Shown in pieces: positions 22,559 to 32,438 of a DNA stretch of 46,589 nt (its first letter is position 1; each line of letters opens with the position of its first letter). A program made the position numbers and the translations under genes. The notes beneath the pieces are model-generated. The model saw only the letters and a program-made list of their open reading frames with translations. It had not been told where the DNA came from and searched no databases. The stretch spans positions 24,131 to 70,719 of the forward strand of contig MFRE01000005.1 in the NCBI GenBank assembly GCA_001784475.1, read 5' to 3'. Source of the DNA: Candidatus Magasanikbacteria bacterium RIFOXYD2_FULL_41_14. Its GTDB lineage: Bacteria > Patescibacteriota > Patescibacteriia > Magasanikbacterales > GWA2-37-8.

Positions 22559-23947
22559 ATGAATCTAATTTATATTGGTTCCGGCTTTGTAGGTGCGTGT
22601 TCAGCCGGTGTGGCCGCTTCTTCCGGCCACAAAGTGTTGGTTTATGATATCGATGAGAGCAAGATCAATTCGTTGTCATCCGGCGATCATGACCGGATAG
22701 AGGCCTGTTTATTTGAGAAGGGATTAGGCGATTTGTTAACTAGAAATAAAGATCGGATAGAATTTACCACGCAATATTCCAAATTGGATAAATTTTTGGA
22801 TACAGCGGATGCGGTTTTTATGTGTTTACCAACACCCGAAGTTGGCGAAACTGGAGAAAGTAATCTATCTTATTATTTTGATGCTGCCGAAAAATTAGCC
22901 ATTTCGCTTACACGTCGCAATGGCGGCACACAAACAAAATATGTGGTAGTGGTTAATAAAAGCACGGTGCCAATTGATATGGTTAACCGCACGGCCGACA
23001 TTTTAACTAAAGCCGGAGTTAATAATTTTGGGGTAGTGTCTAACCCGGAATTTTTAGTGGAAGGTAAGGCCACAGAAGGTTCACTTCGACCCGATCGGGT
23101 CGTGGTAGGGGCATCTTCGGAGCGTGATTTTTTGGTAATGCGCCAAATTTATCAACGCTTTTACGACTCTCCAGCTGTCCAATATGTTGAAGTTAATCCG
23201 CAGGAAGCGGCCGCGGGAAAGTTATTGGCAAATTTTTATTTATTTAATCGTTTGGCAATTTGTTTTGATGTGATTGGGCGCACTTGCGAGGCGTTTCCGG
23301 AATTAAAATTTGAACATATTAGAAAAATTTTAACTGGAGATAAACGGATCGGTGATTGGGGTTTTTATGATAGTTTGTATGCCGGCGGAAGCTGTTTTAT
23401 TAAAGACGCGCGTTCTTTATCTCATCAATTGCAAACGGTGGGATATGGAGCAGAAATTATTAACGAAACTTATTTAGCCAACAAACGGCAATTAGAATTA
23501 TTTTTAGCGCGCGCGGAAAAAGAAGCCGGTTTTGATTGGGTAGGGAAAACAGTTTGTTTGTTGGGTCTGGCTTTCAAACGCGATACCAATGATATTCGCA
23601 ATTCGCCCTCGCTTTTGATCGCGGATTTTTTGTTAGAAAAGCAAGTAAAGCAGATCAAAGCGCACGATCTGGCTGCGATGGAAAATTTTAAAAAGTATGG
23701 ATCAAAGAGCGAGAAGATAAGTTTTTGGGATGATCCTAAGGAAGCCGTTGCTGGTGCTGATGTGATTGTAATCGCGTCTGATTGGGCTCAGTTTCGTGGT
23801 TTGGCCGATTGGGTTTTAAGCGATTATAATGGACGGCCTTTAATTATGGATGGTCGCCGGATGTGGCAACATTGCTATTTTGATTTACAAAAAGCTGGCT
23901 TTAATATTATACCGGTTGGCGGTTCGTTTCTTAAAGGAGATAAATAA
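22559..23947 (+). CDS. ugd: UDP-glucose/GDP-mannose 6-dehydrogenase
   Basis: NAD-dependent nucleotide-sugar dehydrogenase, 462 aa, that oxidises the C6 hydroxyl to a carboxylate. GSGFVGACSAG is the NAD site, followed by STVPIDM, NPEFLVEGKA (E164), K221 and N225 in AAAGKLLANFYLFN, and catalytic C279 in YAGGSCFIKDARSL. The C-terminal UDP-binding domain is complete (LAFKRDTNDIRNSPSLLI). UDP-glucose is the most likely substrate, giving UDP-glucuronate for the glycan; GDP-mannose cannot be excluded. A shorter relative follows after 9 nt. Confidence 0.87.
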   Translation: MNLIYIGSGFVGACSAGVAASSGHKVLVYDIDESKINSLSSGDHDRIEACLFEKGLGDLLTRNKDRIEFTTQYSKLDKFLDTADAVFMCLPTPEVGETGESNLSYYFDAAEKLAISLTRRNGGTQTKYVVVVNKSTVPIDMVNRTADILTKAGVNNFGVVSNPEFLVEGKATEGSLRPDRVVVGASSERDFLVMRQIYQRFYDSPAVQYVEVNPQEAAAGKLLANFYLFNRLAICFDVIGRTCEAFPELKFEHIRKILTGDKRIGDWGFYDSLYAGGSCFIKDARSLSHQLQTVGYGAEIINETYLANKRQLELFLARAEKEAGFDWVGKTVCLLGLAFKRDTNDIRNSPSLLIADFLLEKQVKQIKAHDLAAMENFKKYGSKSEKISFWDDPKEAVAGADVIVIASDWAQFRGLADWVLSDYNGRPLIMDGRRMWQHCYFDLQKAGFNIIPVGGSFLKGDK

Positions 23948-23956
23948 TTTAAATTT

Positions 23957-24781
23957 ATGAAAAAATATGGAATCATGGGCGTGGGTATGGTAGGAGGTGC
24001 GTTGTTGCGTTATTTTATTCAGCACCAGCAAATTCAGCCGATTTTGTTCGACCCGGCTAAAAATTTGAATTCGGTTGAAGAATTGAACAACGCAGAAGTA
24101 ATTTTTTTGTGTGTACCAACTCCCTATGACGAACAAAAGGGCGGTTTCGATTTGTCATATCTTGATCAGGCGTTTAGTGTTTTGACCGGTGAAAAAATTA
24201 TTGTAATCAAGTCAACTGTTTTGCCGGGAACGACAGAAGAATATCAGCATCGTTTTCCTCAGCATAAAATTTTATTCAATCCAGAATTTTTGACTGAAGC
24301 AACTGCTGACTATGATATGATTTATCCCACTAGGCAAATTGTTGGCTTCACCGCACAAAGCAAAGCAGTGGCGTCGGAAATAATTTCTATCTTACCGTTT
24401 GCCCCATTTCAAAAAATAATTCCGGCCAAAGAGGCGGAAATGGTGAAATATTTTGGCAATACTTTGTATGCTCTTAAAGTTGTTTTTGCGAATCAAGTTT
24501 ATGATTTATGTCAGAAAATTGGCGTGGATTATGACACTGTTAAAGAATGTGCCAAGGCCGAGCCAATGGTCGGTAAAACTCATTTGGATGTAGTGCACAA
24601 AGGGTACCGCGGTTATGGTGGTAAGTGCTTGCCCAAAGACACGCGTGCCCTTATACAACTGGGAGAGCGCTTGGGGGCAGAGATGTCTGTTTTAAAAGTG
24701 GCGGAAGAATATAATAATTCCTTAATTCAAAAGCAGGGAATTAAAAATCAAGATAAAGCGGAATTGGAAAAAGATCGTTAA
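23957..24781 (+). CDS. Short nucleotide-sugar dehydrogenase lacking the C-terminal domain
   Basis: A 274 aa member of the UDP-glucose/GDP-mannose dehydrogenase family. The NAD-binding GVGMVGGALLRYF, STVLPGTTEEY, FNPEFLTEATA (E110), K164 and N168 (MVKYFGNTL) and the catalytic loop GYGGKCLPKDT with C224 are all present. The chain ends after the central helical domain, so the usual C-terminal nucleotide-binding domain is absent. The sequence finishes naturally in a stop with no downstream homologous frame, so it looks like a real short form rather than a frameshift. It may pair with the full-length enzyme just upstream or have a different substrate. Confidence 0.8.
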   Translation: MKKYGIMGVGMVGGALLRYFIQHQQIQPILFDPAKNLNSVEELNNAEVIFLCVPTPYDEQKGGFDLSYLDQAFSVLTGEKIIVIKSTVLPGTTEEYQHRFPQHKILFNPEFLTEATADYDMIYPTRQIVGFTAQSKAVASEIISILPFAPFQKIIPAKEAEMVKYFGNTLYALKVVFANQVYDLCQKIGVDYDTVKECAKAEPMVGKTHLDVVHKGYRGYGGKCLPKDTRALIQLGERLGAEMSVLKVAEEYNNSLIQKQGIKNQDKAELEKDR

Positions 24782-24783
24782 CG

Positions 24784-24812
24784 AAGACCTTTTGAAGCTG
24801 GTAGTCGGTCTT
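24784..24812 (+). terminator. Weak hairpin between the dehydrogenase and flippase genes
   Basis: AAGACC (24784-24789) can pair with GGTCTT (24807-24812), followed by TAATTTAA. The 6-bp stem and 17-nt loop make only a weak terminator or attenuator. Confidence 0.25.
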
Positions 24813-24851
24813 TAATTTAAAATGTAGGTATCTGTTTTGCCACAAATCTAT

Positions 24852-26366
24852 ATGAGTAATAAGGAAAAAATATTGTCAGCCATTTCTTATGATACCATTG
24901 GCAATGTTTTGGTAAAATTTTTTTTGGTAAGCTCCGGCATTATTGTGGCCCGAACGCTGGGTCCAGAACTTTTGGGTAAATATTCAATTATCTTAATTTT
25001 TTGCGGCAGTCTTGGTATCATTGTTAGTTTCGGAATGGAAGACGCCCTTGTCAGATATTCGGGGGAGCTTTCTGGTTTGGGGCAAAATAAATGGGTGGGT
25101 AGGATGATTAAAGATATTATTATTTTTCGAATACTGATAGTTTTGGCGTGCTCGGTCCTGTTGTTGGTATTCACCAATTTTACTTTTGGTGTTCTTGGGC
25201 TTGCGGTGGAGTGGTATACAATTTTGTTTATCATTTATTTTATTTTTTCCAACGGTTTGTTTTCACTGTTTTCAACTTTTTTACAGACCAAGTTTCAGCA
25301 AAAGTATATTAATATTGTGACAGTGTCAATCTCGGCTGTTAATTTCTTGACTGTTGTTTGTCTGTGGTTTAGTCACCTTCTTACTGTACGCTCTTTGTTG
25401 TTGGCGGTAATTGTTTTTTTGACCACCAAGTTGATATTATTTGGTTGGCGTGCTCGTGTAGTTGCTCGCGAAACGATGAAAAATGATACCGATATTGCGC
25501 ATGATCCGTTATTTTATAGTAATTTAAAAAAACGTTTTTTGAAATATAGCGTGACCATGTTATTCATTAGTTTGGGGGGTGTGATTTTGGCGTATCGCTC
25601 TGATGTATACTTTATCTCATTTTTTTTGGGTTTAACCGCCGTGGGGTATTATAATTTAGCCAATAATTTTATTGAAGGCGCGTTCGGATTAGTCCTTCCC
25701 GGATCTTTTGGTCCTATGTATACCAGTATGATGGTGGAGAGCTATCATAAAAATGGCGTGGCGTCTTTGAATAAATTTTTTCAAAAAAATGTTGAATATG
25801 TATTTTTGTTTACTTTCCCCTTGGCGATCGGCGGAAGTATTTTAGCCCGAGAGTTAATCTTACTATTTTACGGGCCGGCTTATTTACCGGCAACTACTTT
25901 ATTTATTTTATTTTTTTTAATATCAGCAATTTTTAAATTTGCCGGTTCGGTCTCGTCTATTTTTGTGGTTTTAGAGAAACCCCACTATTTTATGTGGACG
26001 AAAGTTATTTCAATTATTAACATACCACTTAATTTATTATTTATACCTTGGTTTGGAGTAATGGGAGCATTGGGAAGCACATCAATAACATTGTCGCTGA
26101 TTTTTTTGGTAGAGTATTTTTTGGCGAAACATTTGGCATCTATTTCCATCCCTTGGGTGGCGATTTTTAAGATTGGTTTATTAGCGGTGTTTATGGGATT
26201 TTTTACTTTTTGGTTGGGAATAAAATTGCAGTTTTCGCTCGGCGTCAATTTATTTATTAATATTATGTTGAGCGCCTTACTTTACATGTTGTCGGTGTAT
26301 TTTTTCAAAATTGTCGATCGGGAATATTTTGATTTCTTTTTGAAAAAGTTTAAGTTTTCTAAATAA
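24852..26366 (+). CDS. wzx: Wzx-type polysaccharide flippase
   Basis: A 504 aa polytopic protein of the MOP/MATE superfamily (polysaccharide biosynthesis protein), with about 12-14 hydrophobic helices. The first helix pair (GNVLVKFFLVSSGIIVARTLGPELLGKYS) is characteristic of Wzx, as are YFISFFLGLTAVGYYNLAN and FYGPAYLPATTL. It would move undecaprenyl-linked glycan units across the membrane for polymerisation or transfer by the Wzy_C proteins. The ATG at 24852 is preferred to a TTG at 24837. Confidence 0.9.
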   Translation: MSNKEKILSAISYDTIGNVLVKFFLVSSGIIVARTLGPELLGKYSIILIFCGSLGIIVSFGMEDALVRYSGELSGLGQNKWVGRMIKDIIIFRILIVLACSVLLLVFTNFTFGVLGLAVEWYTILFIIYFIFSNGLFSLFSTFLQTKFQQKYINIVTVSISAVNFLTVVCLWFSHLLTVRSLLLAVIVFLTTKLILFGWRARVVARETMKNDTDIAHDPLFYSNLKKRFLKYSVTMLFISLGGVILAYRSDVYFISFFLGLTAVGYYNLANNFIEGAFGLVLPGSFGPMYTSMMVESYHKNGVASLNKFFQKNVEYVFLFTFPLAIGGSILARELILLFYGPAYLPATTLFILFFLISAIFKFAGSVSSIFVVLEKPHYFMWTKVISIINIPLNLLFIPWFGVMGALGSTSITLSLIFLVEYFLAKHLASISIPWVAIFKIGLLAVFMGFFTFWLGIKLQFSLGVNLFINIMLSALLYMLSVYFFKIVDREYFDFFLKKFKFSK

Positions 26367-26376
26367 AATTCTTTTT

Positions 26377-27552
26377 ATGAACAAACAAATTGGTGTTGGT
26401 GATATTCGGTTGGGTCCGCCAGAGAAAAAATATTTGCAAATGGTAATTGATTCCAACCGTCTTTCTTATGGGCAGTTTTCACAACGTTTTGAAAAAGAAA
26501 TGGCTCAAAATCACGATTGCAACTTCGGAATTTTTTGTAACAGTGGCACGTCGGCCCTGCTTTTAGCTTTAATGACATTGAAAGAAAAATATGGTTGGAG
26601 TGACGGCGATGAAGTAATTGTACCGGCCTTAACATTTATTGCCACCAGTAATGTCGTTTTGCAGGCCAATATGGTTCCGGTATTTGTGGATGCTGATGAA
26701 AAAACATATAATATAAATCCGGATTTGATTGAACAAAAAATTACCAATAAAACTCGCTGTATTATTCCGGTTCATATGTTTGGTTTACCGTGTGAAATGG
26801 ATAAGATATGCGTGATTGCCAATGCGAACGGATTGCGCATAATAGAAGATAGTTGCGAAACCATGTTCGCTTCTTTTCATGGGAAAAAAGTTGGGTCCTT
26901 CGGTGATTTGGCTTGTTTTTCAACATACATCGCTCATTTTTTAGTGACCGGTGTGGGCGGATTAGTAATTACCAATGATTCGGATTTAGCGGTGACAGTA
27001 AGAAGCATGATGAATCATGGCCGTGATTCAATTTATATGTCAATTGACGATGATCGGGATGAGCGCGGGGTAGTTTTAAAGGAAGTAATAAGTAAAAGGT
27101 TTTCTTTTGTGCGTATGGGTTATAGTTTTAGGGCGACTGAGCTCGAGGCCGCCATTGGTTTGGGTCAGTTAGAACAAAAAGAAAAAATCGTGTCAACCAG
27201 AATAGAAAATGCTCATTTTTTTAAAGATGCGCTTAGAGATTTGGAAAAATATCTAATATTGCCGTTCGAACCAGAAGGCCGCGACCATCATTTTATGATG
27301 TTTCCAATTGTAGTACGTAGTGATAAAAAAAATAAACTAATTAATTTTTTGGAAGAGGCCAACATAGAAACTAGAGATATGCCGACAGTAATTGAACAGC
27401 CATTTTATAAACAGTTGTTTGGCGATGCGCTTCACGGTTATCCAGTTACAAAAAAAGTAATTGATAGCGGATTTTATATCGGCTCGCATCAATATTTGAC
27501 CAAAGCAGAAAAAGGCTATATTATAGATAAATTGCACGAATTTTATAAATAA
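26377..27552 (+). CDS. DegT-family sugar 3-dehydratase-like enzyme (PLP lysine replaced by His)
   Basis: A 391 aa DegT/DnrJ/EryC1 fold protein. [31 protein letters not shown] and EDSCE match the fold. At the position where aminotransferases carry the PLP-binding Lys it has H187 ([15 protein letters not shown]). This substitution is known in ColD (GDP-4-keto-6-deoxy-mannose 3-dehydratase) and in RfbH/E1, which use PMP to remove a C3 hydroxyl instead of adding an amine. Length and His position are close to those of ColD. The next gene, gmd, makes exactly the ColD substrate. A role in making a 3,6-dideoxy-4-keto sugar is therefore well supported by motif and context, though the exact sugar is inferred. 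Confidence 0.78.
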   Translation: MNKQIGVGDIRLGPPEKKYLQMVIDSNRLSYGQFSQRFEKEMAQNHDCNFGIFCNSGTSALLLALMTLKEKYGWSDGDEVIVPALTFIATSNVVLQANMVPVFVDADEKTYNINPDLIEQKITNKTRCIIPVHMFGLPCEMDKICVIANANGLRIIEDSCETMFASFHGKKVGSFGDLACFSTYIAHFLVTGVGGLVITNDSDLAVTVRSMMNHGRDSIYMSIDDDRDERGVVLKEVISKRFSFVRMGYSFRATELEAAIGLGQLEQKEKIVSTRIENAHFFKDALRDLEKYLILPFEPEGRDHHFMMFPIVVRSDKKNKLINFLEEANIETRDMPTVIEQPFYKQLFGDALHGYPVTKKVIDSGFYIGSHQYLTKAEKGYIIDKLHEFYK

Positions 27553-27563
27553 ATTTACCTAGT

Positions 27564-28595
27564 ATGACTAAAAAAGCTTTGATCACTGGTATTACCGGGC
27601 AAGACGGTTCTTATTTGGCAGAGTTGCTATTAATAAAGGGTTATGATGTCCATGGAGTGGTACGTCGTTCTTCTAGTTTTAACCGTGGTCGAATAGAGCA
27701 GATTTATACCACTGATCCCCATACTGTCAAAGAAAAATTTCATCTTCATTATGGCGATCTGAGCGACTCCAGTTCGATTAATTCTTTGGTGGCCAAACTT
27801 CAGCCAGATGAATTATATCATTTAGGTGCTCAAAGTCATGTTGGTATCAGTTTCCAAATTCCAGAATATACGGCTGATGTCACTGGTTTGGGCACGTTGC
27901 GTTTACTTGAGGCGGTGCGACACCTGTCACCAAAAACAAAATTTTACCAGGCATCTAGCAGTGAGTTGTATGGTAAGGTAGAAGGAAAGACTCAAAATGA
28001 ACAAACGAAATTTTATCCCCGCAGTCCTTATGCGACTGCAAAATTGTATGCTTATTGGATAACAAAGAATTATCGTGAATCTTATCAAATGTTTGCTTGC
28101 AATGGCATTCTTTTCAACCACGAATCTCCTCGCCGAGGCGAAAATTTTGTCAGTCGTAAAATAACTCTCTCGATCGCCAAAATTTTACGGGGCGAGTTGG
28201 ATAAGTTGTACATTGGTAATTTGGAAGCAAAAAGAGATTGGGGATATGCGCCAGAATATGTAGAAGGAATGTGGCGTATAATGCAGCATGATAAGCCTGA
28301 TGATTATGTACTCGCTACTGGCAAAACTCACAGCGTGCGTGAATTTGTTGAAGAAGCTTTCCGTAATGTTGATATTAACATAAAATGGCAGGGCTCTGGT
28401 TTATCGGAAAAAGGCATCGACATAAATTCTGGTAGAGAGATGGTGGCGATTGACGCGGAGTATTTTCGTCCTAACGAGGTTGATGTATTATGTGGGGATT
28501 TTTCTAAGGCAGAAAATGAGTTGGGGTGGTGGCCAAAAACTGATTTTAAAGAATTGGTTAAGATAATGGTACGGGCGGATTCCAATCAGAGCTAA
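27564..28595 (+). CDS. gmd: GDP-mannose 4,6-dehydratase
   Basis: A 343 aa extended SDR enzyme converting GDP-D-mannose to GDP-4-keto-6-deoxy-D-mannose. NAD(P)-binding [12 protein letters not shown], then [30 protein letters not shown], the active site S132/E134 with Y156-x3-K160 ([12 protein letters not shown]), and [16 protein letters not shown] and [12 protein letters not shown] are diagnostic of Gmd. It sits between two DegT-family genes that can use its product by different routes (3-deoxygenation or 4-amination). Confidence 0.96.
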   Translation: MTKKALITGITGQDGSYLAELLLIKGYDVHGVVRRSSSFNRGRIEQIYTTDPHTVKEKFHLHYGDLSDSSSINSLVAKLQPDELYHLGAQSHVGISFQIPEYTADVTGLGTLRLLEAVRHLSPKTKFYQASSSELYGKVEGKTQNEQTKFYPRSPYATAKLYAYWITKNYRESYQMFACNGILFNHESPRRGENFVSRKITLSIAKILRGELDKLYIGNLEAKRDWGYAPEYVEGMWRIMQHDKPDDYVLATGKTHSVREFVEEAFRNVDINIKWQGSGLSEKGIDINSGREMVAIDAEYFRPNEVDVLCGDFSKAENELGWWPKTDFKELVKIMVRADSNQS

Positions 28596-28606
28596 TCAAA
28601 ATATTT

Positions 28607-29716
28607 ATGAATAAACCATTATTGCAAATTTCACCTTATTTCGACGAGCAAGAAGAAATTGAGTTGTTGGAAGTGGTGCGGTCTATTTGGCTTATAGAGA
28701 GGAGTAAAAATGATTTGTTAGAAAAAATTTTTTCAGAATTTACCGGCGCCCCATTTTCAGTGACTTGCTCTAATGCGAGTGTGGGGATTTTTATGTCTTT
28801 AATTGCTTGTGGAATCGGACGGGCATCTTTGGTTGGATCGGAAGCGGATGAAGTTATTGTGCCTGACATAACTTTCGTCGCGACAATAAATGCGATATTG
28901 TTGGCGGGCGCCAGGCCGGTGGTCGTGGATATTAACGAGTATGACGCACATATTAATGTAGTGAATATTAAAAAAGCCATCACCAAAAATACTAAGGCTA
29001 TTATGCCTGTTCATTTGTATGGCGGTATGGCAGATATAGTGGCCATTCAAGAATTAGCCGATCGAAATAATTTGGTGATAATAGAAGACGCCGCCCAAGC
29101 AGTTGGAGTCAAATTGGACGGTCGTCACGCTGGCACCTTTGGTCGTTTTGGAGTATTCTCTCTTTATGGTAATAAGATAATCACCTGTGGAGAGGGTGGT
29201 ATCGTTGTGTGTCAAAACGCTGATGATCGGGATAAAATTTATCGAATCAAAAATCACGGTCGTTTAAAAAAAGGTGCATTCATTCACGAAGAAATTGGTT
29301 ATAATTTCAGTTTTACTGATTTACAGGCGGCAGTAGCCATCGCGCAGATGAAAAAAATTAATTACATTATTAGTCGTAAGCGAGCGATCAACACTCAATA
29401 TCGAGAGTTATTGAAAAATAGCAGGGTATCCTTTTTAGAATCACCTCAAAATATAGATGAGACGTTCTGGTTCACCAATGTATTATGCGACGACGCCGAA
29501 GAAATGGCTAATAAGTTGGCAATTGAGAATATCCAAAGCCGAAGGTTATTTTATCCAATTCACCTGCAACCATGTTATAAAAATAAACAGTTAATACAGT
29601 TAGATGGTGAGTATAATAATGCTGATAAATTATTTAAACGTCTATTATCTTTACCTAGTTCAGTTTCTTTGACCGCAGACGAAATAGAGTCGGTCGCAAG
29701 TGTTATAAAAAAATAA
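28607..29716 (+). CDS. DegT-family sugar 4-aminotransferase (perosamine synthase-like)
   Basis: A 369 aa PLP-dependent aminotransferase. TCSNASVGIFMSLIA, PDITFVATINAI, HLYGGMADI, EDAAQAVG and the PLP lysine K190 in FSLYGNKIITCGEGG are those of GDP-perosamine synthase (Per/RfbE) and close relatives, which transfer an amino group from glutamate to C4 of GDP-4-keto-6-deoxy-mannose. Position directly after gmd supports that substrate. It retains the Lys that its neighbour at 26377 lacks, so the two should not be redundant. A PseC- or DesV-type substrate cannot be excluded. Confidence 0.83.
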   Translation: MNKPLLQISPYFDEQEEIELLEVVRSIWLIERSKNDLLEKIFSEFTGAPFSVTCSNASVGIFMSLIACGIGRASLVGSEADEVIVPDITFVATINAILLAGARPVVVDINEYDAHINVVNIKKAITKNTKAIMPVHLYGGMADIVAIQELADRNNLVIIEDAAQAVGVKLDGRHAGTFGRFGVFSLYGNKIITCGEGGIVVCQNADDRDKIYRIKNHGRLKKGAFIHEEIGYNFSFTDLQAAVAIAQMKKINYIISRKRAINTQYRELLKNSRVSFLESPQNIDETFWFTNVLCDDAEEMANKLAIENIQSRRLFYPIHLQPCYKNKQLIQLDGEYNNADKLFKRLLSLPSSVSLTADEIESVASVIKK

Positions 29717-29720
29717 AATT

Positions 29721-30836
29721 ATGGTCGAAAATAAAAAAATAAAAATCGCCATTATTTCCTATCCATTTCTGTCGTTTTTGGGAGGGGCGGAACGTTATGT
29801 GGAAGAAATGGCTAGAGGTTTTGAGCATAATGGGGTAGATGTGACAATTTTTTCATCGTGGAATTTATTTTGGAAAGAAAAAAGACAAACCGATGCCACT
29901 ATTATTAAAATTTTTAACTTTCCATTTACTCGACGTTTTAAATATTACCACGAGATGTTTTTTAATTTTTTTGTTTATTTTTTATATAGAAAAAAATTGC
30001 GTAGTTTTGATTTAATTATTCCTCAAGCTCCAGCCGCTTATTTTTTACTTTTTGATAAGTATTTAAAAAACAAAACAGTGCCAGTGAGCTACAATAGTCC
30101 TTGGCGTAGAAATCAAAAAGAGGAAAAGTCAATATATGAGAACGCCTTTTCGGTGATTTGTATAAACCAAGCATGTAAAGAAAATATTTTAAAGAACTAC
30201 CCGCATATTGATATCAATAAATTAGTTGTTTTTAATGAGGGTGTCCACGTTGATAAATTTTATCCCAGATCTACAGATGAAATTGTGGCTATGCGTCAGA
30301 AATATAATATTCCAATCAATAAGCTGTTTTTATTAACCTTGCAGAGAATGGATAGTCGTAAGGATTTGGTCACACTAGCCAATATTCTAATTAATGTCGC
30401 CAAAGCCGCTCCTGACATTTTTGTGGGCATAGCTGGTGGTGGTCCGGATCGAGACAAGGTTGCCGTTTTAGTGGACGACGCCGGTCTAAACAATCTTAAA
30501 ATGCTTGGTTTTATCGAAGAAAATGATTTATCAAGTATTTATGCTTCCGCCGACGCTTTTTTAAGTGCCACTTGGGGGCAGGTGGCTTTAGAAGCGATGG
30601 CTTGTGGTGTCTGCACGTTTGTTTTAAATGATCATCCGGCTTGTAAAGAAAATGTCTGCGACCTAAATTTGTTATTGCCATGCAACCAACAGTCGTACCA
30701 TAATATTTTAGGTGTAATTGTTAATCGGAATTTATGTAATCATTATGGAAAAAAAGGCCTGGAGTTTATTTTAGATAATTTTAAATGGGATATAATTACA
30801 AAAAAAATTTTAAATCATTATTTGCAGGTTAAATAG
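29721..30836 (+). CDS. Glycosyltransferase family 4
   Basis: A 371 aa GT-B glycosyltransferase. AIISYPFLSFLGGAERYVEE has the GGAE loop of GT4 enzymes. The C-domain shows LTLQRMDSRKDLVTL, FVGIAGGGPDRDKV, KMLGFIEENDLSSIY and the donor E-x7-E region ATWGQVALEAMACGVC. It starts 4 nt after the aminotransferase gene and ends 2 nt before the SDR gene, so it may add the sugar made by the gmd branch; this is inference from position. Confidence 0.9.
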   Translation: MVENKKIKIAIISYPFLSFLGGAERYVEEMARGFEHNGVDVTIFSSWNLFWKEKRQTDATIIKIFNFPFTRRFKYYHEMFFNFFVYFLYRKKLRSFDLIIPQAPAAYFLLFDKYLKNKTVPVSYNSPWRRNQKEEKSIYENAFSVICINQACKENILKNYPHIDINKLVVFNEGVHVDKFYPRSTDEIVAMRQKYNIPINKLFLLTLQRMDSRKDLVTLANILINVAKAAPDIFVGIAGGGPDRDKVAVLVDDAGLNNLKMLGFIEENDLSSIYASADAFLSATWGQVALEAMACGVCTFVLNDHPACKENVCDLNLLLPCNQQSYHNILGVIVNRNLCNHYGKKGLEFILDNFKWDIITKKILNHYLQVK

Positions 30837-30838
30837 CT

Positions 30839-31789
30839 ATGGTAAATTTTAGCAAAAAAAAGATTTTAATTACTGGTGGGGCCGGCTTTATCGGTAAGCA
30901 CCTGATACAAAGATTACAACAACAAGATGTGCGATCTATCAGGGTAACCTCTCGTAATTTAGAATCTGATTCATTTTTGAATAATTTAGGTTTAGATATT
31001 AAGGTCGGAGATTTAAAGGATCCTATTTTTTGTGACCAAATTACCGAAGGAATAGACGTTGTCTTTCATTTGGCAGGACAAAAACACAATTATTTCGTTC
31101 ATTCAGCACAGCCAGCTAACATATTGTATGAGAACAATTTAATCAATGGTAATATTTTGGAATCTGCGCGTCATTCAAATGTTAGTTGTCTAGTTATGGC
31201 TAGTTCGATTGTGGTTTATCGTGGTGGCAATATCAAAACATATGATGAAGATTCAGAAACTATTTTGTCTCGAGAAGCGCCTCACCTAGGGTATGCTTGG
31301 TCTAAGCGAATATTAGAAATTTTAAGTTATTATTATCGGACTCAATACCACATTGATATAAGAGTTTGTCGATTGGGTAGTGCCTATGGACCGTTTGATA
31401 AGTTTAACTCAGAATTTGCGCAGATAGTCCCTTCTTTGATTAATAAGATCTATCACGGTGACGTTATCGAAATAGACAGTCGGTCCACAATAAAAAATTT
31501 AATATATGTTGGCGACATCGCTGATGCTCTGATCAAAACATTATTTGTTAATAAATGGTTTAATGTGCCGGTAAATATCGTGGATCCGAAAAGTCGCATT
31601 ACCTATGGTAATTTGGTGGATATGCTAGGTAATATTTTAAATATTAAACCAATAGTAAAAGAGATTGGTACTGTTGGTTTAGAAAAATATTTTCGTTCTA
31701 AATATAATTTTTACACACCGCGAGTGTCTTTAGATGAAGGTCTGCGTGCAACAGTCGATTATTATTTAAAGCATGTCGCAACCAAGTGA
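30839..31789 (+). CDS. NAD-dependent epimerase/dehydratase family protein (SDR)
   Basis: A 316 aa extended SDR. The GGAGFIG loop (13-19), VVFHLAGQ, MASSIVVY (S122/S123) and Y152-x3-K156 (LGYAWSKRILE) are intact, and RVCRLGSAYGP is the usual substrate-side segment. It could be a 4-keto reductase or epimerase acting on products of the gmd branch, as ColC does in colitose synthesis, but the sequence alone does not fix the reaction. Gene spacing is 2-3 nt on both sides. Confidence 0.8.
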   Translation: MVNFSKKKILITGGAGFIGKHLIQRLQQQDVRSIRVTSRNLESDSFLNNLGLDIKVGDLKDPIFCDQITEGIDVVFHLAGQKHNYFVHSAQPANILYENNLINGNILESARHSNVSCLVMASSIVVYRGGNIKTYDEDSETILSREAPHLGYAWSKRILEILSYYYRTQYHIDIRVCRLGSAYGPFDKFNSEFAQIVPSLINKIYHGDVIEIDSRSTIKNLIYVGDIADALIKTLFVNKWFNVPVNIVDPKSRITYGNLVDMLGNILNIKPIVKEIGTVGLEKYFRSKYNFYTPRVSLDEGLRATVDYYLKHVATK

Positions 31790-31792
31790 TCT

Positions 31793-32422
31793 ATGATAAA
31801 TTTTAATGAATTTTACCGTGAAATCGATCCTTGGGGTACTACTAAATTTGCTCACGAGCGTGCGCGGCTACGTCTCACTGAAAAAATGTTGGGCCACAAT
31901 CAGTTTAATCACGCTCTAGACCTAGGATGCGGTGAGGGAATATTTACTAAGATAATTAAACAGCACGCCATCTTGGTTGACGCCATTGATATTTCACTCT
32001 CGGCAATTAGTCGGGCCAAACAGAGGTGCGCCGGTGTTGATTTCACAGTGGGCGATATTAGAAATTTTAAATTTTTTGGTAACTATGATTTGATTGTCTG
32101 TTTGGAGGTAATTTATTATTTAGATTTAGAAGATCAAAAAAATATTTTACAAAAAATGCGTGATTTTATAGATAAGAATGGTTTAATTTTATTATCTTTT
32201 GTTATCAACGACCAATCCTATATTCATTATGCTGATTTTATTAAACTTTTAACCGGAATGTTTAGTCTAAAACTTATCTTGGTGTTGAGTGTTAAGAGCC
32301 GTAGTAACATTTTTATAGATAGAATAAAAATGTGGTATTATAATTTTTTATTAAATAAACGCGGTTTTGTTCATCCGGCTATTAATCAAGTCGGAGTACT
32401 GTTGAAATGCAGTTCTAAATAG
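31793..32422 (+). CDS. Class I SAM-dependent methyltransferase
   Basis: A 209 aa protein. An N-terminal EIDPWG segment is followed by motif I ALDLGCGEGIFTKII, acidic VDAIDISLSAI, DFTVGDIRN and DLIVCLEVIYYLD. The pattern resembles NodS/small-molecule methyltransferases with a DPW-type N-terminal motif. It is probably a sugar O- or N-methyltransferase, and a 4-amino sugar from the neighbouring aminotransferase is a possible substrate. Starts 3 nt after the SDR gene. Confidence 0.82.
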   Translation: MINFNEFYREIDPWGTTKFAHERARLRLTEKMLGHNQFNHALDLGCGEGIFTKIIKQHAILVDAIDISLSAISRAKQRCAGVDFTVGDIRNFKFFGNYDLIVCLEVIYYLDLEDQKNILQKMRDFIDKNGLILLSFVINDQSYIHYADFIKLLTGMFSLKLILVLSVKSRSNIFIDRIKMWYYNFLLNKRGFVHPAINQVGVLLKCSSK

Positions 32423-32438
32423 AGAAATAACTATTAGT

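Noticed and set aside
23957-24781. Truncated dehydrogenase as a pseudogene
   Set aside because: All catalytic motifs are intact, the stop is clean, and no remnant of the C-terminal domain is seen before the next gene.
24837-24851. TTG start for the flippase
   Set aside because: The ATG at 24852 has the usual T at -1 and begins directly before the first membrane helix; the extra residues add nothing recognisable.
26377-27552. Loss of the PLP lysine as a sign of a dead aminotransferase
   Set aside because: The His replacement is the known hallmark of ColD/RfbH-type 3-dehydratases, the rest of the fold is intact, and gmd is adjacent.
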